A stretch of 34,253 nucleotides of DNA from Candidatus Desulfosporosinus infrequens (GTDB lineage Bacteria > Bacillota > Desulfitobacteriia > Desulfitobacteriales > Desulfitobacteriaceae). The DNA lies in assembly GCA_900290375.1 (NCBI GenBank), contig OMOF01000668.1, positions 1-34,253 of the forward strand, in the 5' to 3' direction. The position numbers and the translations under genes are program-made. Shown here piece by piece: positions 1 through 8,968 of this stretch (positions are counted from its first letter, which is position 1; the number at the start of each line of letters is the position of its first letter). The notes below the pieces were generated by a model. That model searched no databases. It saw nothing but the letters and a program-made list of their open reading frames with translations, and was not told the origin of the DNA.

Positions 1-75
1 AGAATGTTAATATAGAAAGTTTTGATAATTAAGAAAATGGCAATACTTGTTATTGAAAATAAACAAAAGACCCTC

Positions 76-135
76 TATGAAAGGAAATAACAAGTCAAAG
101 ATGCCTTGGATATTTTGCGTCAGACAAGGAGGTAT
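76..135. repeat. Dispersed 60-bp repeat, copy 1 (identical to 20716..20775)
   Basis: Exact direct repeat 'tatgaaaggaaataacaagtcaaagatgccttggatattttgcgtcagacaaggaggtat' at both positions. Confidence 0.95.
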
Positions 136-142
136 GTTTACC

Positions 143-1399
143 TCATAGCGGAATAAACATTTTGACGGGGCGACCACCCGTTCCGTAACTCAATTCGGAT
201 CTTAATACTCGACGCTGTTCTAAAAATTCAAGATAGTGGCGTACTGTGACCCTAGTCAGCTTAACTCCTTCTGCGACTTCCTCTGCAGAAAGGGGACGGC
301 GAGTTTGTTGCAAAAATTGCATTATATGGTCAAGAGTGACTCTAGTTAAACCTTTGGGCAGTCCTTCTTCTTTACTATACCAGGGACTATCCAAACTGAA
401 TTGTGGCGTTGGTCGGGTTGCGACCGTGTGGTTGACCGTGTGGTTGGTAGTTAGGTCGGTAGTTAGGTCGGTAGTTAGCTCGGCAATTTCTGCACTTTCC
501 TTTATTTGCTCTGCGACAGCATGATGATCATTTTCAGGCGGATCATTTTCATGATTGCTATGATTTGTCCGAATTTCCTTTGTTAACCCCTGAATTTGCT
601 CCATCATTTGGTCAAAAGCATCCTTCATTTCTCTCATTTCCTGGGCGCCGGAGACACTCATGCCCTGGGTGGAATGTCCAGTCGCAACTTCACGAGTGCC
701 TAACCTGATATTTAGCAAGGAATAGAGAATTTCTTTCTGCCAGAAAAGCCAAACGAGAAGAATCACTGAAACGGTTAAAGTTAATCCCAATATGGCCATT
801 GTGGTCAAAGATCTCTTGACATATTCCTGCTCATAGGCATCCGTTTCCGGTATCCCCACATAAAACATGCCGATGACATTACCACTTTCTGAGCGTAAAG
901 GGACATAACCAGCTTGATTCCGATGACCCACTACATCCGCTTCTCCAAGGTACGTCTGACCATCCTGCAGTACTGTCTTGGCAACATTATCAGAAACCTT
1001 AGTACCGATCTCCCGTTCTCCAGATGAACCAAGTACTGTGGTTGCTACTCGCATCTCTCCCTGAAATATCGTTACTGTATCCCCCGTGAGATGGGACAAA
1101 TGATCTACCATGTCATTATTCAAACTTATCTTAACAGGTCCTTTATAGAGCTCCCCGTTTCGCACTATCCATGAGCCAGGATATTTTATGTCAATAATTT
1201 CCCCACAGGTTGCCAAATCTGCTTGTGCCTTGATGATAGCATCGGCCACGTTACGGTCTTTCATATGCCAACCCAGGACCACAAAGAAGCTACCCACCAA
1301 TATAACAAGTGAACTCAGCAATAATATGAGTATCTGATGTTTGAGTGAACGCACATGACACCTCTTTCGTTGACTTATCTCCCTTAGTTGAACTTTCAT
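143..1399 (-). CDS. Membrane-bound one-component regulator: N-terminal TM, extracytoplasmic single-Cache sensor, second TM, HAMP-like linker, C-terminal HTH of CitB/DcuR/DctR response-regulator type
   Basis: ORF 143..1486. Cache-like segment 'GDTVTIFQGEMRVATTVLGSSGEREIGTKVSDNVAKTVLQDGQTYLGEADVVGHRNQAGYVPLRSESGNVIGMFYVGIPE', TM 'LTTMAILGLTLTVSVILLVWLFW', C-terminal 'LPKGLTRVTLDHIMQFLQQTRRPLSAEEVAEGVKLTRVTVRHYLEFLEQRRVLRSELSYGTGGRPVKMFIPL' matches the HTH end of DctR/CitB regulators. MKVQL at 1399 is the more likely start than the annotated 1486. Confidence 0.8.
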   Translation of the reverse strand: MKVQLREISQRKRCHVRSLKHQILILLLSSLVILVGSFFVVLGWHMKDRNVADAIIKAQADLATCGEIIDIKYPGSWIVRNGELYKGPVKISLNNDMVDHLSHLTGDTVTIFQGEMRVATTVLGSSGEREIGTKVSDNVAKTVLQDGQTYLGEADVVGHRNQAGYVPLRSESGNVIGMFYVGIPETDAYEQEYVKRSLTTMAILGLTLTVSVILLVWLFWQKEILYSLLNIRLGTREVATGHSTQGMSVSGAQEMREMKDAFDQMMEQIQGLTKEIRTNHSNHENDPPENDHHAVAEQIKESAEIAELTTDLTTDLTTNHTVNHTVATRPTPQFSLDSPWYSKEEGLPKGLTRVTLDHIMQFLQQTRRPLSAEEVAEGVKLTRVTVRHYLEFLEQRRVLRSELSYGTGGRPVKMFIPL

Positions 1400-1442
1400 G
1401 ATACTATTCCAGAATTTAACGCTGTTATATTGTATGAATATT

Positions 1443-1490
1443 TGGAATAATGGCATAATAATAGCGCTATAATGGAATAATGGCACAATA
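1443..1490. promoter_or_regulatory. Candidate operator: two 18-bp direct repeats (TGGAATAATGGCAYAATA) 30 bp apart flanking palindrome ATAGCGCTAT
   Basis: TGGAATAATGGCATAATA at 1443-1460 and TGGAATAATGGCACAATA at 1473-1490; ATAGCGCTAT at 1461-1470. Just upstream of the likely start of the regulator at 1399. Confidence 0.6.
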
Positions 1491-1749
1491 TTTTAGTTTA
1501 AGTTTAAGTTAGACAATAATCTTTGTCAACTCCTTATCAGTTTATTCAGATAGATTCAAATTGTTGTAAATGGTTAATTTCGTGGAGATTAAATTTTATA
1601 TTAATTATTAAATAGTCATTCCTAAAGAAGGATTACTAAAACTAATGTCGAATACCTAAAACAATATAATCATTTAGTGCATGCTTGAACGGTCTATAAG
1701 GAATGACTGAATTTGATCAATTTGTAATATCGACTCTGACTTTTTTAAA

Positions 1750-1809
1750 GGATATAATAGTCATTATCGTCTTGCATGCTTTTCCTAAACCAAAGTGATT
1801 ATCATTTGG
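1750..1809 (+). promoter_or_regulatory. Two Fur/PerR-like AT-rich boxes upstream of the flavodiiron gene
   Basis: GGATATAATAGTCATTATC (1750-1768; 14/19 to GATAATGATAATCATTATC by hand alignment) and CAAAGTGATTATCATTTGG (1791-1809; core TGATTATCA). Confidence 0.4.
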
Positions 1810-1854
1810 CGTAGTAAATACGTTGCCAATTAAAATTATTTGGAGGTAATTATC

Positions 1855-3051
1855 ATGAGTTTTGAAATTAACAAAAATGTAAAATGGGTCGGTAAAATCG
1901 ACTGGGAATTAAAAAAATTCCACGGTGATGAGCTCTCTACCCACCGTGGTTCTAGCTATAATTCCTACCTTGTCCGAGACGAAAAGATAGCCCTAATTGA
2001 TTGTGTTTGGACGCCCTTCGCCAAAGAATTTGTCACTAATTTAAAAAAAGAGATCAATTTGGATTCGATCGATTATATCATAGCTAATCATGGCGAACCC
2101 GATCACAGTGGGGCGTTACCAGAATTAATGAAGGAAATCCCTAACACCCCCATTTATTGTACCGCCAATGCTATCAAATCCTTAAAAGGTCAGTACCATC
2201 AGGATTGGAACTTCATACCCGTCAAAACGGGTGATAAATTGAATCTTGGGTCAAAAGAGTTCATCTTCATTGAAGCCAGAATGCTCCATTGGCCTGATAC
2301 GATGTTTACCTACTTAACAGGAGATAATATTCTGTTCAGCAATGACGGCTTTGGGCAGCATTTAGCCTCTGAGCATATGTTCAACGACCTAGTCGATCAA
2401 GCAGAGTTATATCATGAAGCCCTCAAATATTATGCCAATATTTTAAATCCCTTCAGCAAATTCGTTGAAAATAAAATTACTGAAATCTTAAGCTTTAACC
2501 TGCCAGTGGACATGATCTGCCCAAGTCATGGCCTTATCTGGCGAGATAAGCCTTTGCAAATGGTTAACAAATATATGGAATGGGCTAAGGATTACCAGGA
2601 AAATCAGATTACGATCATTTACGATACTATGTGGAACAGTACCCGCCAAATGGCCGAAAATATAGCCGCCGGAATAAAGTTGAGCGACACGAATGTCACG
2701 GTTAAATTGTTTAACTCCAATTCGACCCATACTGATAAAAACGACATTATTTCTGAAGTCTTCAAATCCAAGGCGATCCTGGTTGGTTCTCCGACCATTA
2801 ATAAAGGCATAGCTTTTTCTGTCGCCGGAATCCTAGAAATGATCAAAGGCTTAGCCTTTAAAAATAAAAAGGGCGCTGCCTTTGGTAGTTATGGCTGGAG
2901 CGGTGAAGGTACTAAACTCATTTCGACTGAATTAGAACACAGTGGATTTGAGCTACTCAACGAAGGACTAAAAGTAACCTGGAACCCAGATGACGAGAGC
3001 CTCCTGAAGTGTCAGGAATTCGGAAAAAGCATTGGATTAGCTCTTAAGTAA
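1855..3051 (+). CDS. fprA: Flavodiiron protein (A-type flavoprotein, FprA family; O2/NO reductase)
   Basis: Diiron beta-lactamase-like core 'HGEPDHSGALPEL', 'HWPDTMFTYL', 'DGFGQHLASE', 'ICPSHGLIWR' plus flavodoxin domain 'IIYDTMWNSTRQMAENIAAGI'. ATG at 1855 preceded by TGGAGGTAATTATC; the listed 1840 start is a TTG. Confidence 0.95.
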   Translation: MSFEINKNVKWVGKIDWELKKFHGDELSTHRGSSYNSYLVRDEKIALIDCVWTPFAKEFVTNLKKEINLDSIDYIIANHGEPDHSGALPELMKEIPNTPIYCTANAIKSLKGQYHQDWNFIPVKTGDKLNLGSKEFIFIEARMLHWPDTMFTYLTGDNILFSNDGFGQHLASEHMFNDLVDQAELYHEALKYYANILNPFSKFVENKITEILSFNLPVDMICPSHGLIWRDKPLQMVNKYMEWAKDYQENQITIIYDTMWNSTRQMAENIAAGIKLSDTNVTVKLFNSNSTHTDKNDIISEVFKSKAILVGSPTINKGIAFSVAGILEMIKGLAFKNKKGAAFGSYGWSGEGTKLISTELEHSGFELLNEGLKVTWNPDDESLLKCQEFGKSIGLALK

Positions 3052-3074
3052 ATTTAGAAGAGAAAACTATAAAC

Positions 3075-3105
3075 TAGGGGAAGCGTTTCGATAACGCTTC
3101 CCCTA
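3075..3105. terminator. Intrinsic terminator-like hairpin downstream of fprA
   Basis: TAGGGGAAGCGTT-TCGAT-AACGCTTCCCCTA, 13-bp perfect stem. Confidence 0.8.
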
Positions 3106-3229
3106 CTACAATATCTCTTATAATTCTCTCTACTGCTATCTATCCAATTGACAACCATTAATCATTGACCTCATCTCTCGCCTCTGAGGTTCTTATTTAG
3201 AGCCCCAAGTAAGTTTATCATCAGACTTG

Positions 3230-3427
3230 TTAAAATCCGATTCCCAAATCGAGGCGCTTAATCTGCTCGGTCATAAAATCGACCGTTTCATCGTCCGATG
3301 AAAAAATCATTTCGATGACTTGGGGGCGGCTGAGGTTTTTATTTTCACAAAGTCTGTCCAATCTCCGCAGAACCTCAGAATCTAAGCTGAGACTGATCCG
3401 AACCTTTCTTTTCATCTTCATTTTCAT
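3230..3427 (-). CDS. Small ribbon-helix-helix (CopG/Arc-like) protein
   Basis: 65 aa 'KRKVRISLSLDSEVLRRLDRLCENKNLSRPQVIEMIF'; AAAGGAG upstream of the ATG. Confidence 0.7.
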   Translation of the reverse strand: MKMKMKRKVRISLSLDSEVLRRLDRLCENKNLSRPQVIEMIFSSDDETVDFMTEQIKRLDLGIGF

Positions 3428-3586
3428 TGTGCTCGCTCCTTTTAGGTTTATGTTATAACCACTATTCTACTACAATACCCGACAACAACAACCATTATTT
3501 TTAACTTACGTCTCAAGGTCAAACACCATTTGTGGGTATAGAAAATTCAGCTCGCTCCAACTGGCCATGGATAGGCAAGAAGGAAC

Positions 3587-3604
3587 CGAGGATTTATATC
3601 CTCG
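3587..3604. terminator. Hairpin downstream of the RsbRD_N-domain gene
   Basis: CGAGGAT-TTAT-ATCCTCG followed on the minus strand by GTTCCTTCTT. Confidence 0.4.
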
Positions 3605-3709
3605 ATCCCTTAAAGTTTCAACTCATTTACTATTTCCGTCCAATTGAGAGTCCTCCAACATTTAAACTATCCTTCAAATTCTGATCGTACCAGAGTTCCA
3701 AACTCATTC

Positions 3710-4249
3710 TTAGTCCCTGTGTTCAAATTCCTCTACAGGGATCTCTGACATTATATTTGCTTTTTTCAACAACGTAAAGCTCATCCTTTTCAGTTCATCT
3801 GTCTTAAGTTTGTAAATCTGCTCTCGACACTTTATATATTTATCAAAGGATAAAAGAGCCAGATCATCAATTTTCAGCTCAAACTCCAACAAAGCTTCCG
3901 AGAGCTGCTGACTCTGCCTAATTTCCTTCTCTAATTCTTTGCGGACCACATTTTTAAGGAGAAAAACAAAGGACATGGCCTTCGAAGGTGTAAAATCTTG
4001 AATTGCTCTTACTTTGATAATATCATCGAGAAATGATGCACTCTTAGCAAGATCTCTTCCCTCAATCAGCGCTGCCAAGATATTCTCTATCCCCTGAGTG
4101 AACACGTGACCCACGGGATTAGCAAACCTGTCTTTCTGATTTTTCAAAAAACCCGAGGTATCAGTGGGATATGTCTCGATGATCGCATCGAACCACTTTT
4201 TCAAAATAGCGGATTTATTTTCTTCTAGAAGGTCTTTTAGCTTCATATC
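3710..4249 (-). CDS. RsbRD_N-domain protein (RsbT co-antagonist N-terminal globin-like domain)
   Basis: 'MKLKDLLEENKSAILKKWFDAIIETYP...F..NPVGHVFTQGIENILAALI' is typical of RsbRD_N; MDMKLKD/MKLKD starts lie within ORF 3710..4267. Confidence 0.65.
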   Translation of the reverse strand, partial: DMKLKDLLEENKSAILKKWFDAIIETYPTDTSGFLKNQKDRFANPVGHVFTQGIENILAALIEGRDLAKSASFLDDIIKVRAIQDFTPSKAMSFVFLLKNVVRKELEKEIRQSQQLSEALLEFELKIDDLALLSFDKYIKCREQIYKLKTDELKRMSFTLLKKANIMSEIPVEEFEHRD

Positions 4250-4441
4250 CATTCTTTTCTCCCCCAAACATTATATTTTTTAATATTATTTCTAATTTGG
4301 AACTATGTATGTAAGTATGACCACGTCAGGAGCACAGAAGAAAGGGCTCTGATTAATAAAGTTGACAAAGATTTGTTCATGTTCTAAACTACAGAAGAGC
4401 TGACATTGAGATCGCGCTAATTGGCGCGGCACCGAAATCGA

Positions 4442-4473
4442 GAAAACACCTGCTATGGACGGCGGGTGTTTTC
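4442..4473. terminator. Hairpin terminator between the glutamine amidotransferase and RsbRD_N genes
   Basis: AAAACACCTGC...GCGGGTGTTTTC stem with U/A-rich flanks. Confidence 0.55.
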
Positions 4474-4565
4474 ATTTTGGAGTTCATTCTGCCCTTCCAG
4501 AGTCTTTGCTAAAATTTTCATTATTTTTTCATCCATCTTTGACAGTCCCCCTTATACCCATCATT

Positions 4566-5273
4566 TTACTCTCGACACGCTTCGACAAACCCTCTAAATA
4601 AGGCGTTACTATGTATGTCGGATTCCATACTTTCTGGGTGCCACTGAACCCCTAGACAAAACGCAGTATTGGTCTTTTCTATTCCCTCAATAACCCCATC
4701 GGCAGCATGTGCATTTTGTATAAACCCTAGTGGAATTTTTGATACAGCTTGATGATGGAGGCTGTTGACTCCAACTTTTTTCTCACCTAAAAGTCGAAAA
4801 AGCGCAGACTTCTCAGCGATATCCACGTCGTGCCAGGCGTATTGACGAGGGGCGGTTTGGCTATGCTCCATTGCTGTGGGATGTTGACTGGGAATGTCCT
4901 GATAGATTCCCCCCCCAGCAGCGACCGCCAAAACCTGAACACCCCGGCAAATTCCCAAAATCGGGATATTCTGTTGCAGGGATTGTTTAGTAAGCAGGAT
5001 TTCGCCCCAATCCCGTTCTGGTGAACATTTACCTATTCCACGGAGGGGCTCCTCTCTTAAATACACGGGAGAAATATCTCCTCCACCCGTTAAGAGCAAG
5101 CCATCAAGAACACTTAAAACGTCATCGCACTCTTCCTGGGTCCGAACTGGCGGGAGAATAAACGGGATCCCACCCGCCTTTTTAATACTTTCCACATAAT
5201 AATGCCGTGGAAATGTCTGTAGTTCCTCCGAACAATGGGCCGCCGTGATTCCAATCACCGGTTTTTCTGACAT
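4566..5273 (-). CDS. Gamma-glutamyl-gamma-aminobutyrate hydrolase family protein (peptidase C26, class-I glutamine amidotransferase)
   Basis: 'VIGITAAHC', 'DGLLLTGGGDISPVYL', nucleophile 'ILGICRGVQVLAVAAGG', 'GVQWHPE'. Confidence 0.9.
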   Translation of the reverse strand: MSEKPVIGITAAHCSEELQTFPRHYYVESIKKAGGIPFILPPVRTQEECDDVLSVLDGLLLTGGGDISPVYLREEPLRGIGKCSPERDWGEILLTKQSLQQNIPILGICRGVQVLAVAAGGGIYQDIPSQHPTAMEHSQTAPRQYAWHDVDIAEKSALFRLLGEKKVGVNSLHHQAVSKIPLGFIQNAHAADGVIEGIEKTNTAFCLGVQWHPESMESDIHSNALFRGFVEACRE

Positions 5274-5372
5274 CCCTTCACTGCTCCTCTCCTATGGTGG
5301 ATATAAAAATAAAACAAAAACAGCGTCGGTTTTGTCCCGCTGCGCTGTCTCCCTCTCACCTGAAGCTATATA

Positions 5373-5732
5373 TCAAATATCCGCAAGCCCTAAACTGATT
5401 TCAATGGCTTGGTCTACCCTAAGCATCACTTCTTCATCCAAAACGGCCACCTTTTCCTTAAGGCGACTTTTGTCAATCGTCCGAATCTGCTCTGTGAGAA
5501 TGACGGAATCTCGTTCTAAGCCACTTCGTTTAGCTCTCACTTCTACGTGAGTAGGTAATTTTGCTTTCGCGATCTGTGAAGTGATCGCAGCAATAATCGT
5601 CGTTGGGCTGAATTGATTCCCTATGTCGTTTTGAATCACAAGGACTGGACGAGTTCCGCCCTGTTCTGAGCCGACAACGGGGTTAAGCTCTGCGTAATAA
5701 ATTTCCCCGCGTTTTATGTTCATCTCCGACAC
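5373..5732 (-). CDS. ndoA: Type II toxin MazF/EndoA (PemK-like mRNA interferase)
   Basis: '[48 protein letters not shown]' is typical of EndoA/MazF. Confidence 0.95.
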   Translation of the reverse strand: MSEMNIKRGEIYYAELNPVVGSEQGGTRPVLVIQNDIGNQFSPTTIIAAITSQIAKAKLPTHVEVRAKRSGLERDSVILTEQIRTIDKSRLKEKVAVLDEEVMLRVDQAIEISLGLADI

Positions 5733-5998
5733 TCCACCATCGTTTCTTCATAGTACACTAATACTTCTTGTTCCGTTGAAAACAACTCCCTGGCTATTGA
5801 TAAATTTAGCTGCGCCATTTCTAAGTATCCTTTACGCATCTGCTCGTGAATTCCTTTTTTCCGGCGTTCGTGAAGGATGCTGTTTAGCGCTTCTCGTATA
5901 AATTCGCTGCGATTGCGTTTCTCTACAGTGACGATCCCATCCACTTCCGCAAGCAAACTCTCCGGCAAACTGATCATAATCCGCTTACTTTCTGCCAC
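5720..5998 (-). CDS. ndoAI: Antitoxin EndoAI (RHH, MazE-type)
   Basis: '[38 protein letters not shown]' RHH; overlaps the ndoA start by 13 bp. Confidence 0.9.
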   Translation of the reverse strand: MAESKRIMISLPESLLAEVDGIVTVEKRNRSEFIREALNSILHERRKKGIHEQMRKGYLEMAQLNLSIARELFSTEQEVLVYYEETMVECRR

Positions 5999-6245
5999 AT
6001 TAGCACCCCCTAGTCATTTAGCTAAAGCTATACTCTATTATAGACAGTAATGCAAAAAAGTGTCAACGAACTATACTGGCAAATAAGCCTAAACTCTATA
6101 AAAACAAGGTTTTTTAAACATGTAATTTATGGTAAATCATTAATATCAATATATTTTTGGCAAAATCTTCGTCTCTTAATGATAGTATAACATATATCAC
6201 ACTTGCTATACTGTTTTTTACACTAAACCAACCGTCAAATTAAAT

Positions 6246-7028
6246 TTAGGCTTGCTTCAAGAGCCTTTTAACCATAGCCTGATGGGCTAACTCCTCCATA
6301 TGGTCATCGAGTTCCACTAAGCGAGTGAGGGGTCCGCGTCTTTGAATCGCCAGTTCTAACAACAAATCGGCAAAGTGTGGGTTCTTCGGAAGGAGCGGAC
6401 CGTGCAAATACGTTCCGAAGACATTGCGATACCGTACTCCTTCTGCTCGGTCATCACCATTATTTCCGTTCCCAAATAAGACTTTACCCAAAGGACTAAC
6501 CCCTTCGCCTAAGTACGTTTTACCTGAGTGATTCTCGAACCCAACTAACGTCTTTAATTTCGAAGCAGATGCTCTCATCCCTATCGATTGGTCGGAGTCA
6601 ACACTCAGCACTCGTTCATCAATTTCCACCACGACATTACCTATTAAACGCTTTGCACCAGCGATGGTCCAAACATCGAGAATGCCCAAGCCCTGGATCT
6701 TTTCCCCGCTGGCCATTTGATAGTATTCCCCTAACATTTGATAACCGCCACAGATGGACAGAACCACAAGTCCCTCCTCTATGGCCCTGCGCAGTTCTTC
6801 TTCCCGCCGCATCAAGTCTCGAACTAGTAGGCCTTGTTCACGGTCAGACCCTCCGCCCAGAAATAAAATGTCCATTCCCCTAAAGTCCAAGTCATCACCC
6901 AGAGAGGCTTGTTGAATTAATGGCTCAATTCCCCGCCAACGGCAGCGGGCTGCCAACGCTAAAATGTTCCCACGATCTCCATAAAGGTCAAGCAAATCGG
7001 GATACAAATGGCAAATATTCAGTTTCAT
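6246..7028 (-). CDS. gatD: Lipid II isoglutaminyl synthase, glutamine amidotransferase subunit GatD
   Basis: 'MKLNICHLYPDLLDLYGDRGNILALAARCRWRGI', nucleophile 'LSICGGYQMLGEYY', 'GTYLHGPLLPKNP'; 4-bp overlap with murT. Confidence 0.95.
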   Translation of the reverse strand: MKLNICHLYPDLLDLYGDRGNILALAARCRWRGIEPLIQQASLGDDLDFRGMDILFLGGGSDREQGLLVRDLMRREEELRRAIEEGLVVLSICGGYQMLGEYYQMASGEKIQGLGILDVWTIAGAKRLIGNVVVEIDERVLSVDSDQSIGMRASASKLKTLVGFENHSGKTYLGEGVSPLGKVLFGNGNNGDDRAEGVRYRNVFGTYLHGPLLPKNPHFADLLLELAIQRRGPLTRLVELDDHMEELAHQAMVKRLLKQA

Positions 7029-8431
7029 GCACTTGCCTCCTCCCTACTATCCTGAGCCTTGGGATGCAACAGTCCTGCCTTCTCCTGCCGTTCTTCTAGG
7101 ATCTCACGCAAAGGGAAAAGCAAGGTGTAGGTGGGCAATATAAAAGCGATCTCATCCTCCTCCCTGCTTGCTTGCAAACGGATTAGTGCTTCAGGTAACA
7201 TGTGTTCAATGACCAGTTTTTCGCCGGATACTCCGGCGTACTTAAGCCTCAAAGCGATGTCCTCGGCACGAAGTCCTGTACAAATCACTCGGTGTATCCG
7301 TGCCTCATGCGTTCCTAAGCGTTCAAAATTCACATCCCAAAGCCAAGAGATATCCCGTCCATCGGCAGCTAAATCATTAATTCCGATCAAAATACACAGG
7401 GGTTTATTAGCGCCAAGCATGGTCTGAATAACTTGATCGAAACCAGTGGGATTTTTAACAAGGGTTAAGGTGATTTCCCCTTCCGGCAAATTAAAACGTT
7501 CCATCCGGCCAGCTTGAGGAATAAAGCCCTGTAACCCTTTATGAATCAGACTATCGTTTAAACCAAGGTGGCGAGCTGCAGTAAATGCTGCCAACGCATT
7601 GTATAGATTGTAGTACCCTTGTAAAGATAATGTAAAGGAAGTCACACCTACCCGAAACAGCAGTAAACCCTCCTCGGAGCGAACGTCTTGCGCCAATATT
7701 TCGGGCTCAGGGCGATGGAATCCGCACCCTAAACAATTGAAAATCCCCAATTGCCCATAATGGAAAAGCACATACTCAAGTTCTGTACCGCATGCCGGAC
7801 AAAACCTCGCTTCCCGAGTCTCCAAGCTTTCACTTCGACTATCCGGGGTACGTTCCACCCCATAATATACGACGTTAGCATAGTTTGTTCCAAACTGAGC
7901 TACTAAAGGATCATCGGCATTTAACACGAGTACTGTTTCCTTCGGCAAAGACTCTCTAACCATACGAACGGTTGTATCTAACTCGCCGTAACGGTCCAGT
8001 TGATCACGAAAGAAATTCGTGACAATCGCTAAACTAGGAGACACTTGTTCGCAGAATTTAGGAACCGTAGCCTCATCCACTTCCAGCAAGGCTAAGCTCG
8101 CCCGAGATAAGCCGTTCCAGCGTGTATTTTGGATCAAAGCCCCTGCAATACCAGTCACGAGATTTGCCCCGGCCTGGTTAAACGCGAAGCCTTGTCCAGC
8201 CTCACGAAAAATGCTGGCGAGGAGATTGGCTGTCGTTGTTTTCCCGTTAGTTCCAGTGACCATGATAATCCCATCCGTATAAGCCATACTCAAGTGCCTC
8301 ATGATCTCGGGATCAATCCAATTGGCGATTTTTCCGGGTAAGGTTGTCCCCTTTTTCCCAGTGACTAACAGGGCTATTGTTATTATCTTGCCCGCCCATA
8401 AGGCAACCCAAAAACGCCAAGTTCTCTTCAC
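7025..8431 (-). CDS. murT: Lipid II isoglutaminyl synthase, Mur-ligase subunit MurT
   Basis: 'VTGTNGKTTTANLLASI' P-loop; zinc ribbon 'CPACGTELEYVLFHYGQLGIFNCLGCGF'; coupled to gatD. Confidence 0.95.
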   Translation of the reverse strand: MKRTWRFWVALWAGKIITIALLVTGKKGTTLPGKIANWIDPEIMRHLSMAYTDGIIMVTGTNGKTTTANLLASIFREAGQGFAFNQAGANLVTGIAGALIQNTRWNGLSRASLALLEVDEATVPKFCEQVSPSLAIVTNFFRDQLDRYGELDTTVRMVRESLPKETVLVLNADDPLVAQFGTNYANVVYYGVERTPDSRSESLETREARFCPACGTELEYVLFHYGQLGIFNCLGCGFHRPEPEILAQDVRSEEGLLLFRVGVTSFTLSLQGYYNLYNALAAFTAARHLGLNDSLIHKGLQGFIPQAGRMERFNLPEGEITLTLVKNPTGFDQVIQTMLGANKPLCILIGINDLAADGRDISWLWDVNFERLGTHEARIHRVICTGLRAEDIALRLKYAGVSGEKLVIEHMLPEALIRLQASREEDEIAFILPTYTLLFPLREILEERQEKAGLLHPKAQDSREEASA

Positions 8432-8595
8432 ACGTATACTCCTTTAATCCTAGTTCTATTTATTGTAGCACTCTTATTTATATTATCAACCAAAAACGCT
8501 TATAAACAAACCCTCTTCTCAGAATATCCTAGTCAAGCCAGTTATCCTTACGCTACCCTACAACTTATAATAAAGGCCGATCTTAATGACAAACG

Positions 8596-8636
8596 GAAAA
8601 GCCCTCACACAGTTAGTATGAAGACTTTTTCCTCGT
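8596..8636. terminator. Hairpin downstream of the HEPN/MNT pair
   Basis: GGAAAAGCCCTC...GAAGACTTTTTCC imperfect stem. Confidence 0.4.
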
Positions 8637-8659
8637 GGAAGGACCGCCCCCCTTTTCTA

Positions 8660-8968
8660 CTACGCTCTTGTGAAAAAAACTATTCCAACTCTATTTATAT
8701 GACTTTTCAAGTCTTGATGGCTTAAATGCGAATAATCCACAATATCAAAGAAATATGGCATAGGACTATCTTCTTCTAAAATAGCATGTAGCTTTGCTAT
8801 AGTGGAAAAAGAAATATCATTTCCCCAGACGGCGATATCCACATCGGAACCGGGCTTATAATTCCCTTTTGCGCGGGAGCCAAAGATTGCCGCCTTCTCT
8901 ATCTCGGGAAATTGATGGATCGTTGTGATAATATAGTCCAAATCCCCCTCTCGTAGGCCGAAACTCAT
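8660..8968 (-). CDS. MNT-domain minimal nucleotidyltransferase (MntA-type antitoxin)
   Basis: GSX10DXD motif 'GSRAKGNYKPGSDVDIAVWG'. ATG at 8968 overlaps the upstream TGA (ATGA). Confidence 0.85.
   Translation of the reverse strand: MSFGLREGDLDYIITTIHQFPEIEKAAIFGSRAKGNYKPGSDVDIAVWGNDISFSTIAKLHAILEEDSPMPYFFDIVDYSHLSHQDLKSHINRVGIVFFTRA

Noticed and set aside
246-524. + strand 92-aa ORF
   Set aside because: Antisense to the C-terminal HTH and linker of the regulator; low-complexity translation (VVRSVVRSVVSS) caused by the tandem repeats.
4380-4475. Possible riboswitch upstream of the RsbRD_N gene
   Set aside because: Only a terminator-like hairpin and a small GCGC stem are visible; no known riboswitch consensus recognized.
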